Of a stretch of 32,804 bases of DNA, positions 1 through 8,591 are shown one piece after another; the first letter of the stretch is position 1; every line of letters begins with the position of its first letter. The stretch covers positions 1 to 32,804 of the forward strand of contig JALORD010000006.1 in NCBI GenBank assembly GCA_025459145.1, read 5' to 3'. The stretch is from Pirellulaceae bacterium. Lineage in GTDB: Bacteria; Planctomycetota; Planctomycetia; Pirellulales; Pirellulaceae. The notes beneath the pieces were generated by a model. It had not been told where the DNA came from. It did no database searches and worked only from the letters and a program-made list of their open reading frames with translations. The position numbers were made by a program, and so were the translations under genes.

Positions 1-1318
1 GCGCCGCCGGCTGATAAATCGATTGCGGGGCCGTCGGCGTCGTAGCGGTCGGCGAGGGCGATACGGAAGTTTGCGGTGCGGTGTACTGAGGCGGCGCAGT
101 GTATTGGGACGGCGCCGCGTACTGAGGCGTAGTTGCCGCCGCCGACGGGGCAGGAGCCGCGGGTTGATAGTTCCCGCCGTAGCTCGTCGTCGGGTAGTGC
201 GGCTGCGTGGTGGGCGAGACTTGCGTGGTGGACGACGGCGGCTGGGCCTCTGTCGTGCTGCTGCTGGGCGGCTGGCTGGGCGAAGTGCTCGCGTCGCGCT
301 GGGCAACTCGCTCTTCGTCCTTCTTGGTGAACGTGAACAGGGCGTCGCCTGACGGCGGATTGCTCAGCGCCGGTTCGACATCGAGCTGCGGGATCGTCGG
401 CGGATGGAGCGCGGTTCGCGACTCTTCCGGCTGCGGTTTCTCGGTGGGACCGACCGCCTTGATAGCTCCCGCGGGGCTCACGCCTGTTTTGCTGGGCGCG
501 GCAACGATCGCCGTCAGATTGCCGCTCGATGATTCCGTGCCGGCAGTCGCTGTCTTGTCACGGCCGTTCGCGGGGACGGTCTTGCTCCGATTCGCGCGGG
601 CGGCGTAGATCGTCGTAAACAGCGCCAGCACAAAGGCAATCGCAATGAATTTTCCCTGGGTCGAAAACCAATCGTTCTTGGCCGACGCTTGTCGCTTGCG
701 CTGCCGCTCTTCCGATCGCTCACGGAGCGAAACGGGATCCTCGGCTTCGGCGGTCGGCGAATCTTCGAACACGCGGTCCGATTTGGCGACGGTTGTCGTG
801 GCGTCGGTTTCCGCTGCGAACTCCTCGGCAGCTTCCTGTTCGCTCTTGGCCAGTTCGCTGGCGAACAAGTCTTCCGCGCTGGTTGATTCTGTGTCGCGCT
901 CGGCCAGGTCAGCTGCCGCGGTCGAGAGGGGCTCCGACTCAGCAGGCGAAGTGTCAACAGGCAAAGTCTCGCTCTTCGGTGGAGCGAGGGGTGCCGCGGG
1001 TGGAATCGCGCCGAATCCTTTGGTTTCGACCAGGCCGGCGGCGGTCTCCAGATCGAACGCAGCAGTTTGGAGATCGCAGGCTGGATCGTCGGCACACAGG
1101 TCGCCGAGCGCTGGCGGTGCTTCGGAGACCGGCAGAGGAAGGTCAGCCGGCTCGGCGGCTCGCTCCACCGGAGGGGCCAATGTGAATTCGGGAGCTGCCG
1201 GAGCGGCGTAACCCTTGGGCCGGCTGACGTCCATCAGATGGAAGAGGACGGGCAATTCGCGCAGCGGCCTGGGGGGAGTTGGCCCGGGGCGGCGTTTTTC
1301 GGTGAACGTAGCGGTCAT
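1..1318 (-). CDS. Proline/serine-rich single-pass membrane protein, partial (3' end beyond window)
   Basis: I translated this frame by hand from ATG 1318 to the left edge: 439 codons without a stop. The start has an AAAGGA-type ribosome site about 10 bases upstream. Residues about 1-210 are acidic and rich in Ala, Pro and Glu, with the conserved-looking segment RELPVLFHLMDVSRPKGY at about 21-38. A charged stretch (RERSEERQRKRQ) precedes one hydrophobic helix at about 222-240 (FIAIAFVLALFTTIY). The rest is Ser/Thr/Pro/Gln-rich with PQYTAP-type repeats near the edge (about 70-130). This suggests a long cytoplasmic tail, one membrane pass and a disordered extracytoplasmic tail. I do not recognise a family. 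It is divergent from metH. The coding call rests on the long open frame and membrane-protein logic; function is unknown. Confidence 0.75.
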   Translation of the reverse strand, partial: MTATFTEKRRPGPTPPRPLRELPVLFHLMDVSRPKGYAAPAAPEFTLAPPVERAAEPADLPLPVSEAPPALGDLCADDPACDLQTAAFDLETAAGLVETKGFGAIPPAAPLAPPKSETLPVDTSPAESEPLSTAAADLAERDTESTSAEDLFASELAKSEQEAAEEFAAETDATTTVAKSDRVFEDSPTAEAEDPVSLRERSEERQRKRQASAKNDWFSTQGKFIAIAFVLALFTTIYAARANRSKTVPANGRDKTATAGTESSSGNLTAIVAAPSKTGVSPAGAIKAVGPTEKPQPEESRTALHPPTIPQLDVEPALSNPPSGDALFTFTKKDEERVAQRDASTSPSQPPSSSTTEAQPPSSTTQVSPTTQPHYPTTSYGGNYQPAAPAPSAAATTPQYAAPSQYTAPPQYTAPQTSVSPSPTATTPTAPQSIYQPAA

Positions 1319-1580
1319 GTGGGGCGTCCTTTCCCGGCGCGTGGCGCGCAAATCCCAGCGCGGTCCGATGCCGCACCTCCTTTATCGGTAGGGGTTGTGA
1401 TGATCTTGAGAGCTAGGCAAACTTTGACGCCTCAAATGTAGAGGTAAGTGCATGCTTTATCCTTGACATTGCGGCTATCCAGAGTGCTCGTCCGCCATCT
1501 CCCGGCTGCTGGCGCTTATTGCGGCAAATGGGGATGTCTAGGATAGTAAATGATTCCCTCCTGAACCCGGTCTGATCGCC

Positions 1581-4500
1581 ATGCCATCCCTCCCCCGGTC
1601 CCGCTCGTACGATTTGCTCCAATCGCTCCTCGCCGAGCGGATCCTGATCCTGGATGGGGCGATGGGAACGATGATTCAGCGGTATGGACTCGGGGAGGAC
1701 GAGGTACGGGGAGAGCGCTTCCGAGGTCATCACAAGGATCTCGTTCGCTTTTCCGACATTCTCTGCCTTACCCATCCTGACAAGATCACCGCGGTCCACG
1801 GGCAATATCTAGCGGCTGGCGCCGACATCGTCGAGACGAATTCGTTCGGGGCCAGTCTGATTGGGATGGAGGAGTTTGGTCTGCCTCAGGAACTCGTCCG
1901 CGAGATCAACTTCGCGGCGGTCGCCTGTGCCCGGAAAGCCACCGACGAATGGAACGAGCGGACGCCCGATAAGCCGCGGTTTGTGGCGGGCTCGATCGGA
2001 CCGACCGCCAAGCAGATGGCTATTTCGACCAACGTCGACGACGCCGCTTGGCGGGGAACGACGTTCGACGCCCTGGTCGATTCGTACTACGAACAGAGCC
2101 GGGCACTGGTCGAGGCAGGTGTCGACTTGCTGTTGCCCGAAACGTTCATCGACACACTCAATCTGAAGGCATGTTTATTTGCGATTCAGAGGTTGTGCGA
2201 GGAGCGGGGGGAACTGATCCCGGTGATGGCGAGCGGCACGTTCAGCGATGGCGGCCGGACGTTTGTCAGCGGCCAGTCGGTCGAGGCCTTCTGGATCGCC
2301 CTGGCCAATGTGCCGCTGCTCACGATCGGGATGAACTGCGCTCTTGGGCCGGAAACCATGCGGCCACAGATCGAGGAGTTGTCGCGTGTGGCGACGGTTG
2401 GCATCCATGCTTATCCGAACGCCGGCCTGCCCAACGAGATGGGGCAGTACGATCTTGGCCCTGCCAAGATGGCTGAGCTCGTCGGCGAGTGGGCCGATGC
2501 CGGTTGGCTCAACATCCTCGGGGGGTGCTGCGGCACGACGCCCGATCACATTGCGGCGATTGCCGAGCGCGTCAAGCGCGATCGGCCGCATCGCCCCAGT
2601 CAGCAGCCACATTGGCTTCGCCTCTCGGGAACGCTCCCTTTCACGCAGCGGCCCGATAGCAACTTCATCATGATCGGCGAGCGGACGAACGTTACCGGCA
2701 GCAAGGCCTTCGCCCGGCTGATCCGCGACGGGAAGTACGAGGAAGCGGTCGAAGTCGCCCGGCAGCAGGTGGCCGGCGGGGCGAGCGTGATCGACGTCAA
2801 CATGGACGACGCCCTGCTCGACGGCGAAGCGGCCATGACCCGCCTGCTGCGGCTCATCTCGGGCGATCCCGAGGTGCAGAAGGTTCCGGTGATGGTCGAC
2901 AGCTCGAAGTGGAGCGTCCTCGAAGCTGGGCTCAAGTGCCTGCAGGGGAAGGGGATCGTCAACTCGATCAGTCTCAAGGACGGCGAGGCGGAATTCCTGC
3001 GGCGGGCGACGCTCTGCCGGCGGTATGGCGCGGCCGTGGTCGTGATGGCGTTCGACGAAGAGGGGCAAGCCGTCGAGGTCGCCGACAAGGTTCGGATCTG
3101 CGAGCGGGCATTCAAGCTGCTCACCGAACAGGTCGGCATTCCGCCCGAGGACATCATCTTCGATCCTAACATCCTGACCGTCGCCACGGGCATGGAGGAG
3201 CACAATAACTACGCGGTCAACTTCATCGAAGCAACACGGATCATCAAAGAGCGCTGCCCGGGGGCAAAGATCAGCGGCGGCGTAAGCAACATCAGCTTCT
3301 CGTTCCGCGGGAACGATCTGGTGCGTGAAGCGATGCACGCGGCGTTTCTGTACCACGCGGTCCGGGCCGGAATGGACATGGGAATCGTGAACGCCGGGCA
3401 ACTGGCGATCTACGAGGAGATTCCCAAGGAATTGCTCGAGCACGTTGAGGATGTGCTGCTCAATCGGCGGCCCGACGCCACCGATCGGCTGATCAAGCTG
3501 GCCGAAACCGTGAAGGGAAAGGGAAAGGCTGCGGCGACCGAGGATCTGTCGTGGCGCGAAGCGCCGGTCGAAGAACGGCTGAAGCATGCCCTCGTCCGCG
3601 GCATCGACAAATTCGTCGAAGAAGATACCGAGGAAGCGCGCCAGAAGTACGATCGCTGCCTGCAGGTCATCGAAGGACCGCTGATGGCCGGCATGCAGGT
3701 GGTCGGCGACCTGTTCGGGGCGGGAAAGATGTTCCTGCCTCAGGTGGTCAAGTCGGCTCGCGTAATGAAGAAGTCGGTCGGCTATTTGCTGCCGTTCATG
3801 GAACAGGAAAAGGTCTTGGCGGGGACCACCGACCAAAAGGCTCGCGGCAAGGTACTCCTGGCCACGGTCAAGGGGGACGTTCATGACATCGGCAAGAACA
3901 TCGTCGGCGTCGTGCTCGGCTGCAACAACTACGAAGTGATCGACCTGGGGGTGATGGTCTCGGGTGAAAAAATTCTCGACACGGCTGTCCAGCAAGGAGT
4001 CGACATCATCGGCCTCTCGGGACTTATCACGCCGAGCCTCGACGAGATGGCCTACGTCGCCAAGGAGATGCAGCGGCGGAAGATGTGCCTGCCGCTACTC
4101 ATCGGCGGGGCCACCACGAGCGCGAAGCACACCGCAGTGAAAATCGCGCCGCAGTATGAGCAGCCCACCCTTCACGTGCTCGACGCTTCGCGGTGCGTCG
4201 GCGTCGTCGACAAGCTCTTGAGTCCAACGCTGCGCGAGGGACTGGTTAAGGATAACCAGAAGCTGCAGCAGCAACTGGCCGAATCATATCGCCAGCGCGA
4301 TGTGAAGCTCGTTCCGCTCGCCGACGCGCGCGAGCGCCGATTCCAGACTGATTGGGCAAGCGTCGACATTCCCACGCCGGCCTTTACCGGCGTCAAGGTG
4401 CTGCGCGACTATCCACTGGCCGAAGTCGCCCAGTACATCGACTGGTCGCCGTTCTTCATGACGTGGGAGCTCAAGGGGAAGTATCCGCGGATCTTTGACG

Positions 4501-5330
4501 ACCCGACCGTCGGTGTGCATGCAAAGGAACTTTTCGCCGATGCTCAGAAGCTGCTCGACCGGATCATTCGCGAGAAGTTGCTGACCGCCAACGGCGCGTA
4601 TGGGTTCTGGCCTGCGGTTTCTGAGGGGGACGATATTGTGCTGCTGGCGCAGGGGCCAGAGGACAAAGGTCAGGGGACAGGGGTTCAACCTCCGGCCCCT
4701 CGCCCCTCGCCCCTAGGCCCTCGATTCCACACCCTCCGCCAACAATGGGAGCGCCAAGGTCAGAAGAACTTCCGGGCTCTGGCCGACTACATCGCACCGC
4801 AGGACTCGGGCCGCACCGACTACGTCGGCGCCTTTGCCGTCACCACAGGGATCGGATGCGACGAGCTGTGCCGCGAGTTCGACAAAGACCACGACGACTA
4901 CAACTCGATCATGGCCAAGGCCCTGGCCGATCGGCTGGCCGAGGCCTTCGCCGAGTTGGTCCATCAGAAGGCCCGCCGCGACTGGGGCTATGGTCACGCG
5001 GAGCACTTGTCGAACGACGAGCTGATCGCCGAAGCGTATCGCGGCATTCGACCGGCTCCCGGCTATCCGTCGCAGCCCGACCATACGGAAAAGCGGACGC
5101 TATTCGATCTCCTCCAGGCCGAACAGAATACCGGCCTGAAGCTGACCGAAACCTACGCCATGTGGCCCGCCGCCAGCGTCTGCGGACTGTTGTTTGCTCA
5201 TCCCGAGGCCCGCTATTTTGCGCTCGACCGCATCACCCGCGATCAGGTCGAGGAATATGCCCGCCGCAAAGGAATGCCGCTAGCAGAAGTCGAGCGCTGG
5301 CTGGCCCCGAACCTGGGCTATGAGCCGTAG
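1581..5330 (+). CDS. metH: Cobalamin-dependent methionine synthase
   Basis: Transfers a methyl group from 5-methyltetrahydrofolate to homocysteine through methylcobalamin, making methionine in the cytoplasm. The 1249 residues are close to the family norm (about 1227 in E. coli). Domains in order: homocysteine-binding barrel about 1-335 (GAMGTMIQ near the N-terminus; zinc ligands Cys253, Cys316 and Cys317 in GGCCGTT); pterin-binding barrel about 350-620 ([11 protein letters not shown]); cobalamin cap and B12 domain about 655-890 (DVHDIGKN, axial His768); AdoMet reactivation domain about 905-1249 (RPAPGYP, HTEK, and the usual [10 protein letters not shown] end). All key residues are present. 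It opens a same-strand run with the TerC gene 59 bases downstream. No cobalamin or SAM riboswitch was recognised upstream, and no clear ribosome site precedes ATG 1581. Oddity: a Gly/Pro-rich insert at about residues 1023-1048, described separately. Confidence 0.98.
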   Translation: MPSLPRSRSYDLLQSLLAERILILDGAMGTMIQRYGLGEDEVRGERFRGHHKDLVRFSDILCLTHPDKITAVHGQYLAAGADIVETNSFGASLIGMEEFGLPQELVREINFAAVACARKATDEWNERTPDKPRFVAGSIGPTAKQMAISTNVDDAAWRGTTFDALVDSYYEQSRALVEAGVDLLLPETFIDTLNLKACLFAIQRLCEERGELIPVMASGTFSDGGRTFVSGQSVEAFWIALANVPLLTIGMNCALGPETMRPQIEELSRVATVGIHAYPNAGLPNEMGQYDLGPAKMAELVGEWADAGWLNILGGCCGTTPDHIAAIAERVKRDRPHRPSQQPHWLRLSGTLPFTQRPDSNFIMIGERTNVTGSKAFARLIRDGKYEEAVEVARQQVAGGASVIDVNMDDALLDGEAAMTRLLRLISGDPEVQKVPVMVDSSKWSVLEAGLKCLQGKGIVNSISLKDGEAEFLRRATLCRRYGAAVVVMAFDEEGQAVEVADKVRICERAFKLLTEQVGIPPEDIIFDPNILTVATGMEEHNNYAVNFIEATRIIKERCPGAKISGGVSNISFSFRGNDLVREAMHAAFLYHAVRAGMDMGIVNAGQLAIYEEIPKELLEHVEDVLLNRRPDATDRLIKLAETVKGKGKAAATEDLSWREAPVEERLKHALVRGIDKFVEEDTEEARQKYDRCLQVIEGPLMAGMQVVGDLFGAGKMFLPQVVKSARVMKKSVGYLLPFMEQEKVLAGTTDQKARGKVLLATVKGDVHDIGKNIVGVVLGCNNYEVIDLGVMVSGEKILDTAVQQGVDIIGLSGLITPSLDEMAYVAKEMQRRKMCLPLLIGGATTSAKHTAVKIAPQYEQPTLHVLDASRCVGVVDKLLSPTLREGLVKDNQKLQQQLAESYRQRDVKLVPLADARERRFQTDWASVDIPTPAFTGVKVLRDYPLAEVAQYIDWSPFFMTWELKGKYPRIFDDPTVGVHAKELFADAQKLLDRIIREKLLTANGAYGFWPAVSEGDDIVLLAQGPEDKGQGTGVQPPAPRPSPLGPRFHTLRQQWERQGQKNFRALADYIAPQDSGRTDYVGAFAVTTGIGCDELCREFDKDHDDYNSIMAKALADRLAEAFAELVHQKARRDWGYGHAEHLSNDELIAEAYRGIRPAPGYPSQPDHTEKRTLFDLLQAEQNTGLKLTETYAMWPAASVCGLLFAHPEARYFALDRITRDQVEEYARRKGMPLAEVERWLAPNLGYEP
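4650..4724 (+). repeat. GC-rich repeat-like insert inside metH
   Basis: In the reactivation domain, between the conserved GDDI and LRQQ segments, metH encodes a low-complexity Gly/Pro stretch where E. coli MetH has a short ordinary linker of 17 residues; here it is 32. The DNA has G-rich blocks (AGGGG, GGTCAGGGGACAGGGG) followed by a C-rich triple repeat (GCCCCTC, GCCCCTC, GCCCCTA), so the halves can partly pair. It stays in frame. It looks like a small intragenic repeat that invaded a loop; that origin is inference. Confidence 0.5.
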
Positions 5331-5389
5331 CCTCTCGGGCTATTATGTTTCGTCGGGAATGACTGCCTTACCTCTCACCTGGCTCGCTT

Positions 5390-6526
5390 ATGCCGCACTT
5401 GCCGCTCGGTCTCGTCGAGATTTTTGGACAACGCCTGGAAGTCCAGGATCTGGCCGTCGTGGCCCTGCTCGTGGTGTTGGAGGGGCTGCTCTCGATCGAC
5501 AACGCCCTGGTGCTGGGTCTCTTGGCCAAGCGGCTCCCCAAGCACGAACAGGCTCGTGCGCTCTGGTACGGTCTGGCGGGAGCGTTCGTGTTTCGATTTC
5601 TGGCCGTGCTCATGGCCAGCTTGCTCCTGCAGTGGACGTTCGCCAAGTTTCTCGGCGGCGCGTATCTCGTCTATATCGCCGTGCGGCACCTGTTCTTTGA
5701 ATCGCAGGAACACGAGAAGGACAAGGTCGTCCTCGACGAGCATGGCCATCCGACGATCGTGCAGGCCGAAACGGGCGAAGAACTTCCCGACTCGGAACAG
5801 GAAACCGAAATCCGCGAGCGCGTGCCGGTGTACATGACTCCCGAGCGCCGCAAGCAACTCGGCCTAGCCAGCTTCTGGCCGACCGTGCTGGTGATTGAGC
5901 TGACCGACATCGCCTTTGCCGTCGATTCGATCTTGGCGGCAATCGCGATGGTGGGGAGCAAGCCGCCGGGATTGCCGCCCGGCGCGTTCCACCCGAAGCT
6001 CTGGGTCGTCGTTCTTGGCGGACTCATCGGGCTGATGTTGATGCGCGTAGCGGCGAAATTGTTCATCCAATTGCTCGACCGCTTCCCACGGTTCGAGGTC
6101 TCAGCGTACCTGCTGGTGATCGTCATTGGCCTCAAGCTGCTGGCCGACTGGGGCGTGAACTCCGATTGGAGCTTTGAAGAACCTAAGTGGGTCGCCAATA
6201 GCCTTGGCTCCTGGCAGGAGACCTTCCACGATCTGGAAGTGGGCCGCCGCGAACTGGTGACCAGCTACGAAGGCTGGCTCCGGGAGAACTGGCCGCTTGG
6301 CTTGGCCGAGCACGCCCCAACGGAACATGTTCCGGCCCCAGCCGAGGCTGAGCCGCCGCCCCCTGCCGGTGAGCTCGATCACGATCCGCTCCATGTGCCG
6401 CACCTGCTCGATTTTCACAGTCCGCGAAGGCCGGAGTTCATTCTCTTCTGGTCCGCCATGGTGATCTGCTTTGCAATCGGGTTCATTCCCAAAAAACGAG
6501 ATGCAGATGCCCCCGAGGGCAGTTAG
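5390..6526 (+). CDS. TerC-family integral membrane protein
   Basis: A 378-residue polytopic membrane protein of the TerC/Alx family, whose members are tied to tellurite resistance and to metal (notably Mn) export. Family signatures are SIDNALV at 35-41 in the second hydrophobic segment and ELTDIAFAVDSI at 170-181. About seven to eight membrane segments are visible: about 18-45, 58-80, 84-103, 162-188, 203-222, 236-252 and 350-366. Two additions are unusual: an acidic, His-containing loop at about 103-150, and a soluble Pro/Glu/His-rich stretch at about 255-348 before the last helix. It starts 59 bases after metH and its 3' end overlaps the CPBP protease gene. Substrate unknown; a metal is the family-based guess. 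The start is the first ATG giving a plausible N-terminus, without a strong ribosome site. Confidence 0.88.
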   Translation: MPHLPLGLVEIFGQRLEVQDLAVVALLVVLEGLLSIDNALVLGLLAKRLPKHEQARALWYGLAGAFVFRFLAVLMASLLLQWTFAKFLGGAYLVYIAVRHLFFESQEHEKDKVVLDEHGHPTIVQAETGEELPDSEQETEIRERVPVYMTPERRKQLGLASFWPTVLVIELTDIAFAVDSILAAIAMVGSKPPGLPPGAFHPKLWVVVLGGLIGLMLMRVAAKLFIQLLDRFPRFEVSAYLLVIVIGLKLLADWGVNSDWSFEEPKWVANSLGSWQETFHDLEVGRRELVTSYEGWLRENWPLGLAEHAPTEHVPAPAEAEPPPPAGELDHDPLHVPHLLDFHSPRRPEFILFWSAMVICFAIGFIPKKRDADAPEGS

Positions 6527-7115
6527 TCGGCCACTCGTCTTCGCGATCCTCGTCGAGGGTGGACTCGGCGTGGTCGCTTTGCTTGTCGGTTGGCTACTGG
6601 GCCACTCGCCGGCAATCGGGATCAGTCTGGCGTCGGCGACATTGGCCGACCAAGTACGGGCGATTGGGTTGGGAGTTTTCGCCACGTTTCCCCTTCTGGC
6701 CGCGCTCGCGGCTGCCGACTGGTGGGCGGTCCCGGCGGTCAGTCGGGTTCGCGATTTGGCTCAGCAAGCGGTCCGACAGATCTTTCCCAATCCCCGCTGG
6801 TGGCAGATCGCGCTGGTTGCCTCCGCCGCAGGATTTGGCGAGGAACTTTTATTTCGCGGACTACTGCAAGCCGGGCTGGCGGAGCTGCTGCCCGTGCCGC
6901 ACGCGCCGCTCGTGGCACTGGTTGCCGCATCGCTCCTATTCGGCGCATTCCATTGGCTGAGCACGACTTACGCGATTTTGGCGACACTGGCTGGCGTGTA
7001 CTTTGGGAGTCTTCTTTTGTACAGCGACAGCCTTTGGCCGCCTATTATTGCGCACGGGCTCTACGATTTTCTGGCCCTCTGGTACCTGCTCGCGCCGAAC
7101 AAACCGATAGGATAG
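6501..7115 (+). CDS. CPBP-family intramembrane metalloprotease
   Basis: A 204-residue polytopic protein of the CPBP (CAAX protease and bacteriocin-processing, Abi) family. The three catalytic motifs are intact: EELLFR (Glu114, Glu115, Arg119), FGAFH (Phe147 to His151), and HGLYD (His185, Asp189). Hydrophobic segments cover about 11-33, 50-72, 103-118, 134-152, 156-175 and 180-197. Bacterial members are thought to cleave substrates within the membrane, but the substrate is unknown here. The gene overlaps the end of the TerC-family gene by 26 bases with ATG 6501; ATG 6507 and an upstream ATG at 6471 are alternatives. The overlap suggests translational coupling in the metH-terC run. Confidence 0.85.
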   Translation: MQMPPRAVSRPLVFAILVEGGLGVVALLVGWLLGHSPAIGISLASATLADQVRAIGLGVFATFPLLAALAAADWWAVPAVSRVRDLAQQAVRQIFPNPRWWQIALVASAAGFGEELLFRGLLQAGLAELLPVPHAPLVALVAASLLFGAFHWLSTTYAILATLAGVYFGSLLLYSDSLWPPIIAHGLYDFLALWYLLAPNKPIG

Positions 7116-7158
7116 CTCATAGAGAGAGAGGCCCTCCTGGGAGATTCCTCGACGCCGA

Positions 7159-7875
7159 ATGCCCTACCGCCAAACCCATTTCGTTTCCGATCTGCACCTG
7201 TTTTCGCGGCGTTCGCTGGCCCAGCGGCATCACGAAATGCTACAGGCGGTGGCCAGCCGTTCGCGCGTGTTTGTGCTGGGGGGAGACATCTTTGATTTTC
7301 GCTGGTCGACGCTCGGTTCGGCCGAAGCGACCGCCGAGGCGGGCATCCGTTGGCTCGACGACTTCGTGGGGAGCCATCCCACCTGCGACTTTCATTTCGT
7401 CTTGGGCAATCACGACTGTAATCGCCGATTTGTCACGGCGCTCGCGCGTTACGCCAAGTCGCGCGGGAACCTCGTGGCGCATCCCTATTACTTGCGGCTG
7501 GGGCAAAGCGTATTCTTGCATGGCGACGCCGTGGACCAGCCGCAGATGTCGGCTACGGGGTTGCACCGCCTGCGGCAGCGCTGGGCCCATGATGAGCATC
7601 GAGGACCGCTCCGGCACGCGCTGTACGACCTGGCGATACAGGCTCGGTTGCACCGCGTGGTCGGAAAGGTCGCTAATCCGCAGCGGCGTGTTGCGCAGCG
7701 TTTGCTCGCTTATTTGTCGCGGATCGGCCACGGCCCGGCGAGCGGCCTCAAGCACGTGTACTTCGGCCATACGCACGAAGCAATGCGCGACTATCGCTAT
7801 GGCGGCGTCTCGTTTCACAACGGCGGCTCGCCGATGCCGGGACTCGACTTTCGCGTGGTTGAAGTCGAGTCGTAG
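7159..7875 (+). CDS. Calcineurin-like metallophosphoesterase, LpxH-like
   Basis: A 238-residue soluble phosphoesterase with the full two-metal motif set: SDLHL (Asp11, His13), GGDIFD (Asp43), GNHD (Asn84, His85), FLHGD (His121) and GHTH (203-206). Length and layout resemble UDP-2,3-diacylglucosamine diphosphatase (LpxH), which makes lipid X in lipid A synthesis. However, LpxH usually has GNRD where this protein has GNHD, so a general phosphohydrolase is possible. It has no signal peptide and should be cytoplasmic or membrane-peripheral. It lies 43 bases after the CPBP gene and ends in a hairpin shared with the convergent gene. Confidence is high for the fold, moderate for the substrate. Confidence 0.88.
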   Translation: MPYRQTHFVSDLHLFSRRSLAQRHHEMLQAVASRSRVFVLGGDIFDFRWSTLGSAEATAEAGIRWLDDFVGSHPTCDFHFVLGNHDCNRRFVTALARYAKSRGNLVAHPYYLRLGQSVFLHGDAVDQPQMSATGLHRLRQRWAHDEHRGPLRHALYDLAIQARLHRVVGKVANPQRRVAQRLLAYLSRIGHGPASGLKHVYFGHTHEAMRDYRYGGVSFHNGGSPMPGLDFRVVEVES

Positions 7876-7888
7876 CGGTGCTACGACT
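7868..7888. terminator. Perfect inverted repeat holding both convergent stop codons
   Basis: A 9-bp perfect stem (AGTCGTAGC, loop GGT, GCTACGACT) spans the junction of two convergent genes. The plus-strand stop TAG is at 7873-7875 and the minus-strand stop TAG at 7883-7881, each inside one arm. It has no T-tract, so it may be a bidirectional 3'-end hairpin rather than a classical terminator. Confidence 0.55.
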
Positions 7889-8486
7889 GCTGCTCGAAGT
7901 ATTTCCAACTGTCGAGCTTGACGGCTGGCTGCGTGTTGATCATCCCGCCCGTGTACATGGGCGGCGGATTCTGACCGGTCGACGAGGCCAAAATTTCCTC
8001 CGGCGATTCGCCGCTAAACGGCAGTTCTTCGAGATCAATCGGATCGGCTCCCTCCACCAGGCCGACGAGAATGCAGGCATCGAGGAGCGATTCGGCCGTG
8101 TACCGTCCTGGGCCGAGCGCCATGTGGGCGTTCCAAAGCAGACGATTGATGTTGTCGGAGTATTGCGTTGGATCGTTCACTGATCCGCCGAGCCAACCGA
8201 GGTTGTCGCCGTTTGTTTCAGGACGCACGAAATAGGCCACCGCCGTGTACAGGATCATCGCCGCGGATATTCCCACGATCGCCTTCCACTGCGGCAGCTT
8301 GGGGCAGTGTTCTTGAATGAGCGGGAGCGTTAGCGCGAAGCCAACCGCAACCATGGCGAGCACGCCGACTAGCTTGAGCGCAACCAACCACGCGGGCCGC
8401 TTCAGGCGGAAAAAATCGCTCTGAATCTCGACCTTGCCGTGCTTGTCGAGGGACGACTGTCCCTGAAACTCGGTAAAGGAAAACAT
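7881..8486 (-). CDS. Unknown protein with two membrane segments
   Basis: A 201-residue protein I do not recognise. The start is ATG 8486, preceded by GAGAGGGG at about 6 bases. An upstream in-frame extension to 8558 lacks such a site. Residues 1-33 are soluble and charged, followed by two hydrophobic helices at about 36-56 (LVALKLVGVLAMVAVGFAL) and 68-86 (AIVGISAAMILYTAVAYFV). The remaining roughly 115 residues are soluble, with the features NINRLLWNAHMALGPGRY and LLDACILVGLVEGADPIDL, and a Gln-rich end. Both membrane segments near the N-terminus suggest a hairpin anchor with a C-terminal domain. It is monocistronic and convergent with the phosphoesterase gene. A direct-repeat pair lies 77-105 bases upstream. 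Function unknown. Confidence 0.8.
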   Translation of the reverse strand: MFSFTEFQGQSSLDKHGKVEIQSDFFRLKRPAWLVALKLVGVLAMVAVGFALTLPLIQEHCPKLPQWKAIVGISAAMILYTAVAYFVRPETNGDNLGWLGGSVNDPTQYSDNINRLLWNAHMALGPGRYTAESLLDACILVGLVEGADPIDLEELPFSGESPEEILASSTGQNPPPMYTGGMINTQPAVKLDSWKYFEQQS

Positions 8487-8562
8487 ACACACCCCTCTCT
8501 GGGGAAATCTAGCACACGGCAAACCGCGAACTGCCCAGGCCCCGCCGCCATAGTCCACATCA

Positions 8563-8591
8563 AGCGGTTATCCAGAATGGAGCGGTTATCC
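8563..8591. repeat. 11-bp direct repeat pair upstream of the two-TM protein gene
   Basis: AGCGGTTATCC occurs exactly at 8563-8573 and again at 8581-8591, an 18-bp period. It lies 77-105 bases upstream of the minus-strand gene starting at 8486, where a regulator could bind. The operator role is inference. Confidence 0.4.

Noticed and set aside
514-1095. A 193-codon minus-strand frame in the left region
   Set aside because: It is in a different frame from the 439-codon open frame starting at 1318, which has a ribosome site and a plausible membrane helix; the 193-codon translation is Arg/Pro/Ser noise.
1319-1580. Possible cobalamin or SAM riboswitch upstream of metH
   Set aside because: No B12-box-like or SAM-box-like conserved core was recognised; TTGACA at 1463-1468 lacks a suitable -10.
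2175-3995. A 606-codon minus-strand frame inside metH
   Set aside because: It is fully antisense to the conserved pterin and B12 domains of MetH, with Asp/His/Arg-rich, family-less translation.
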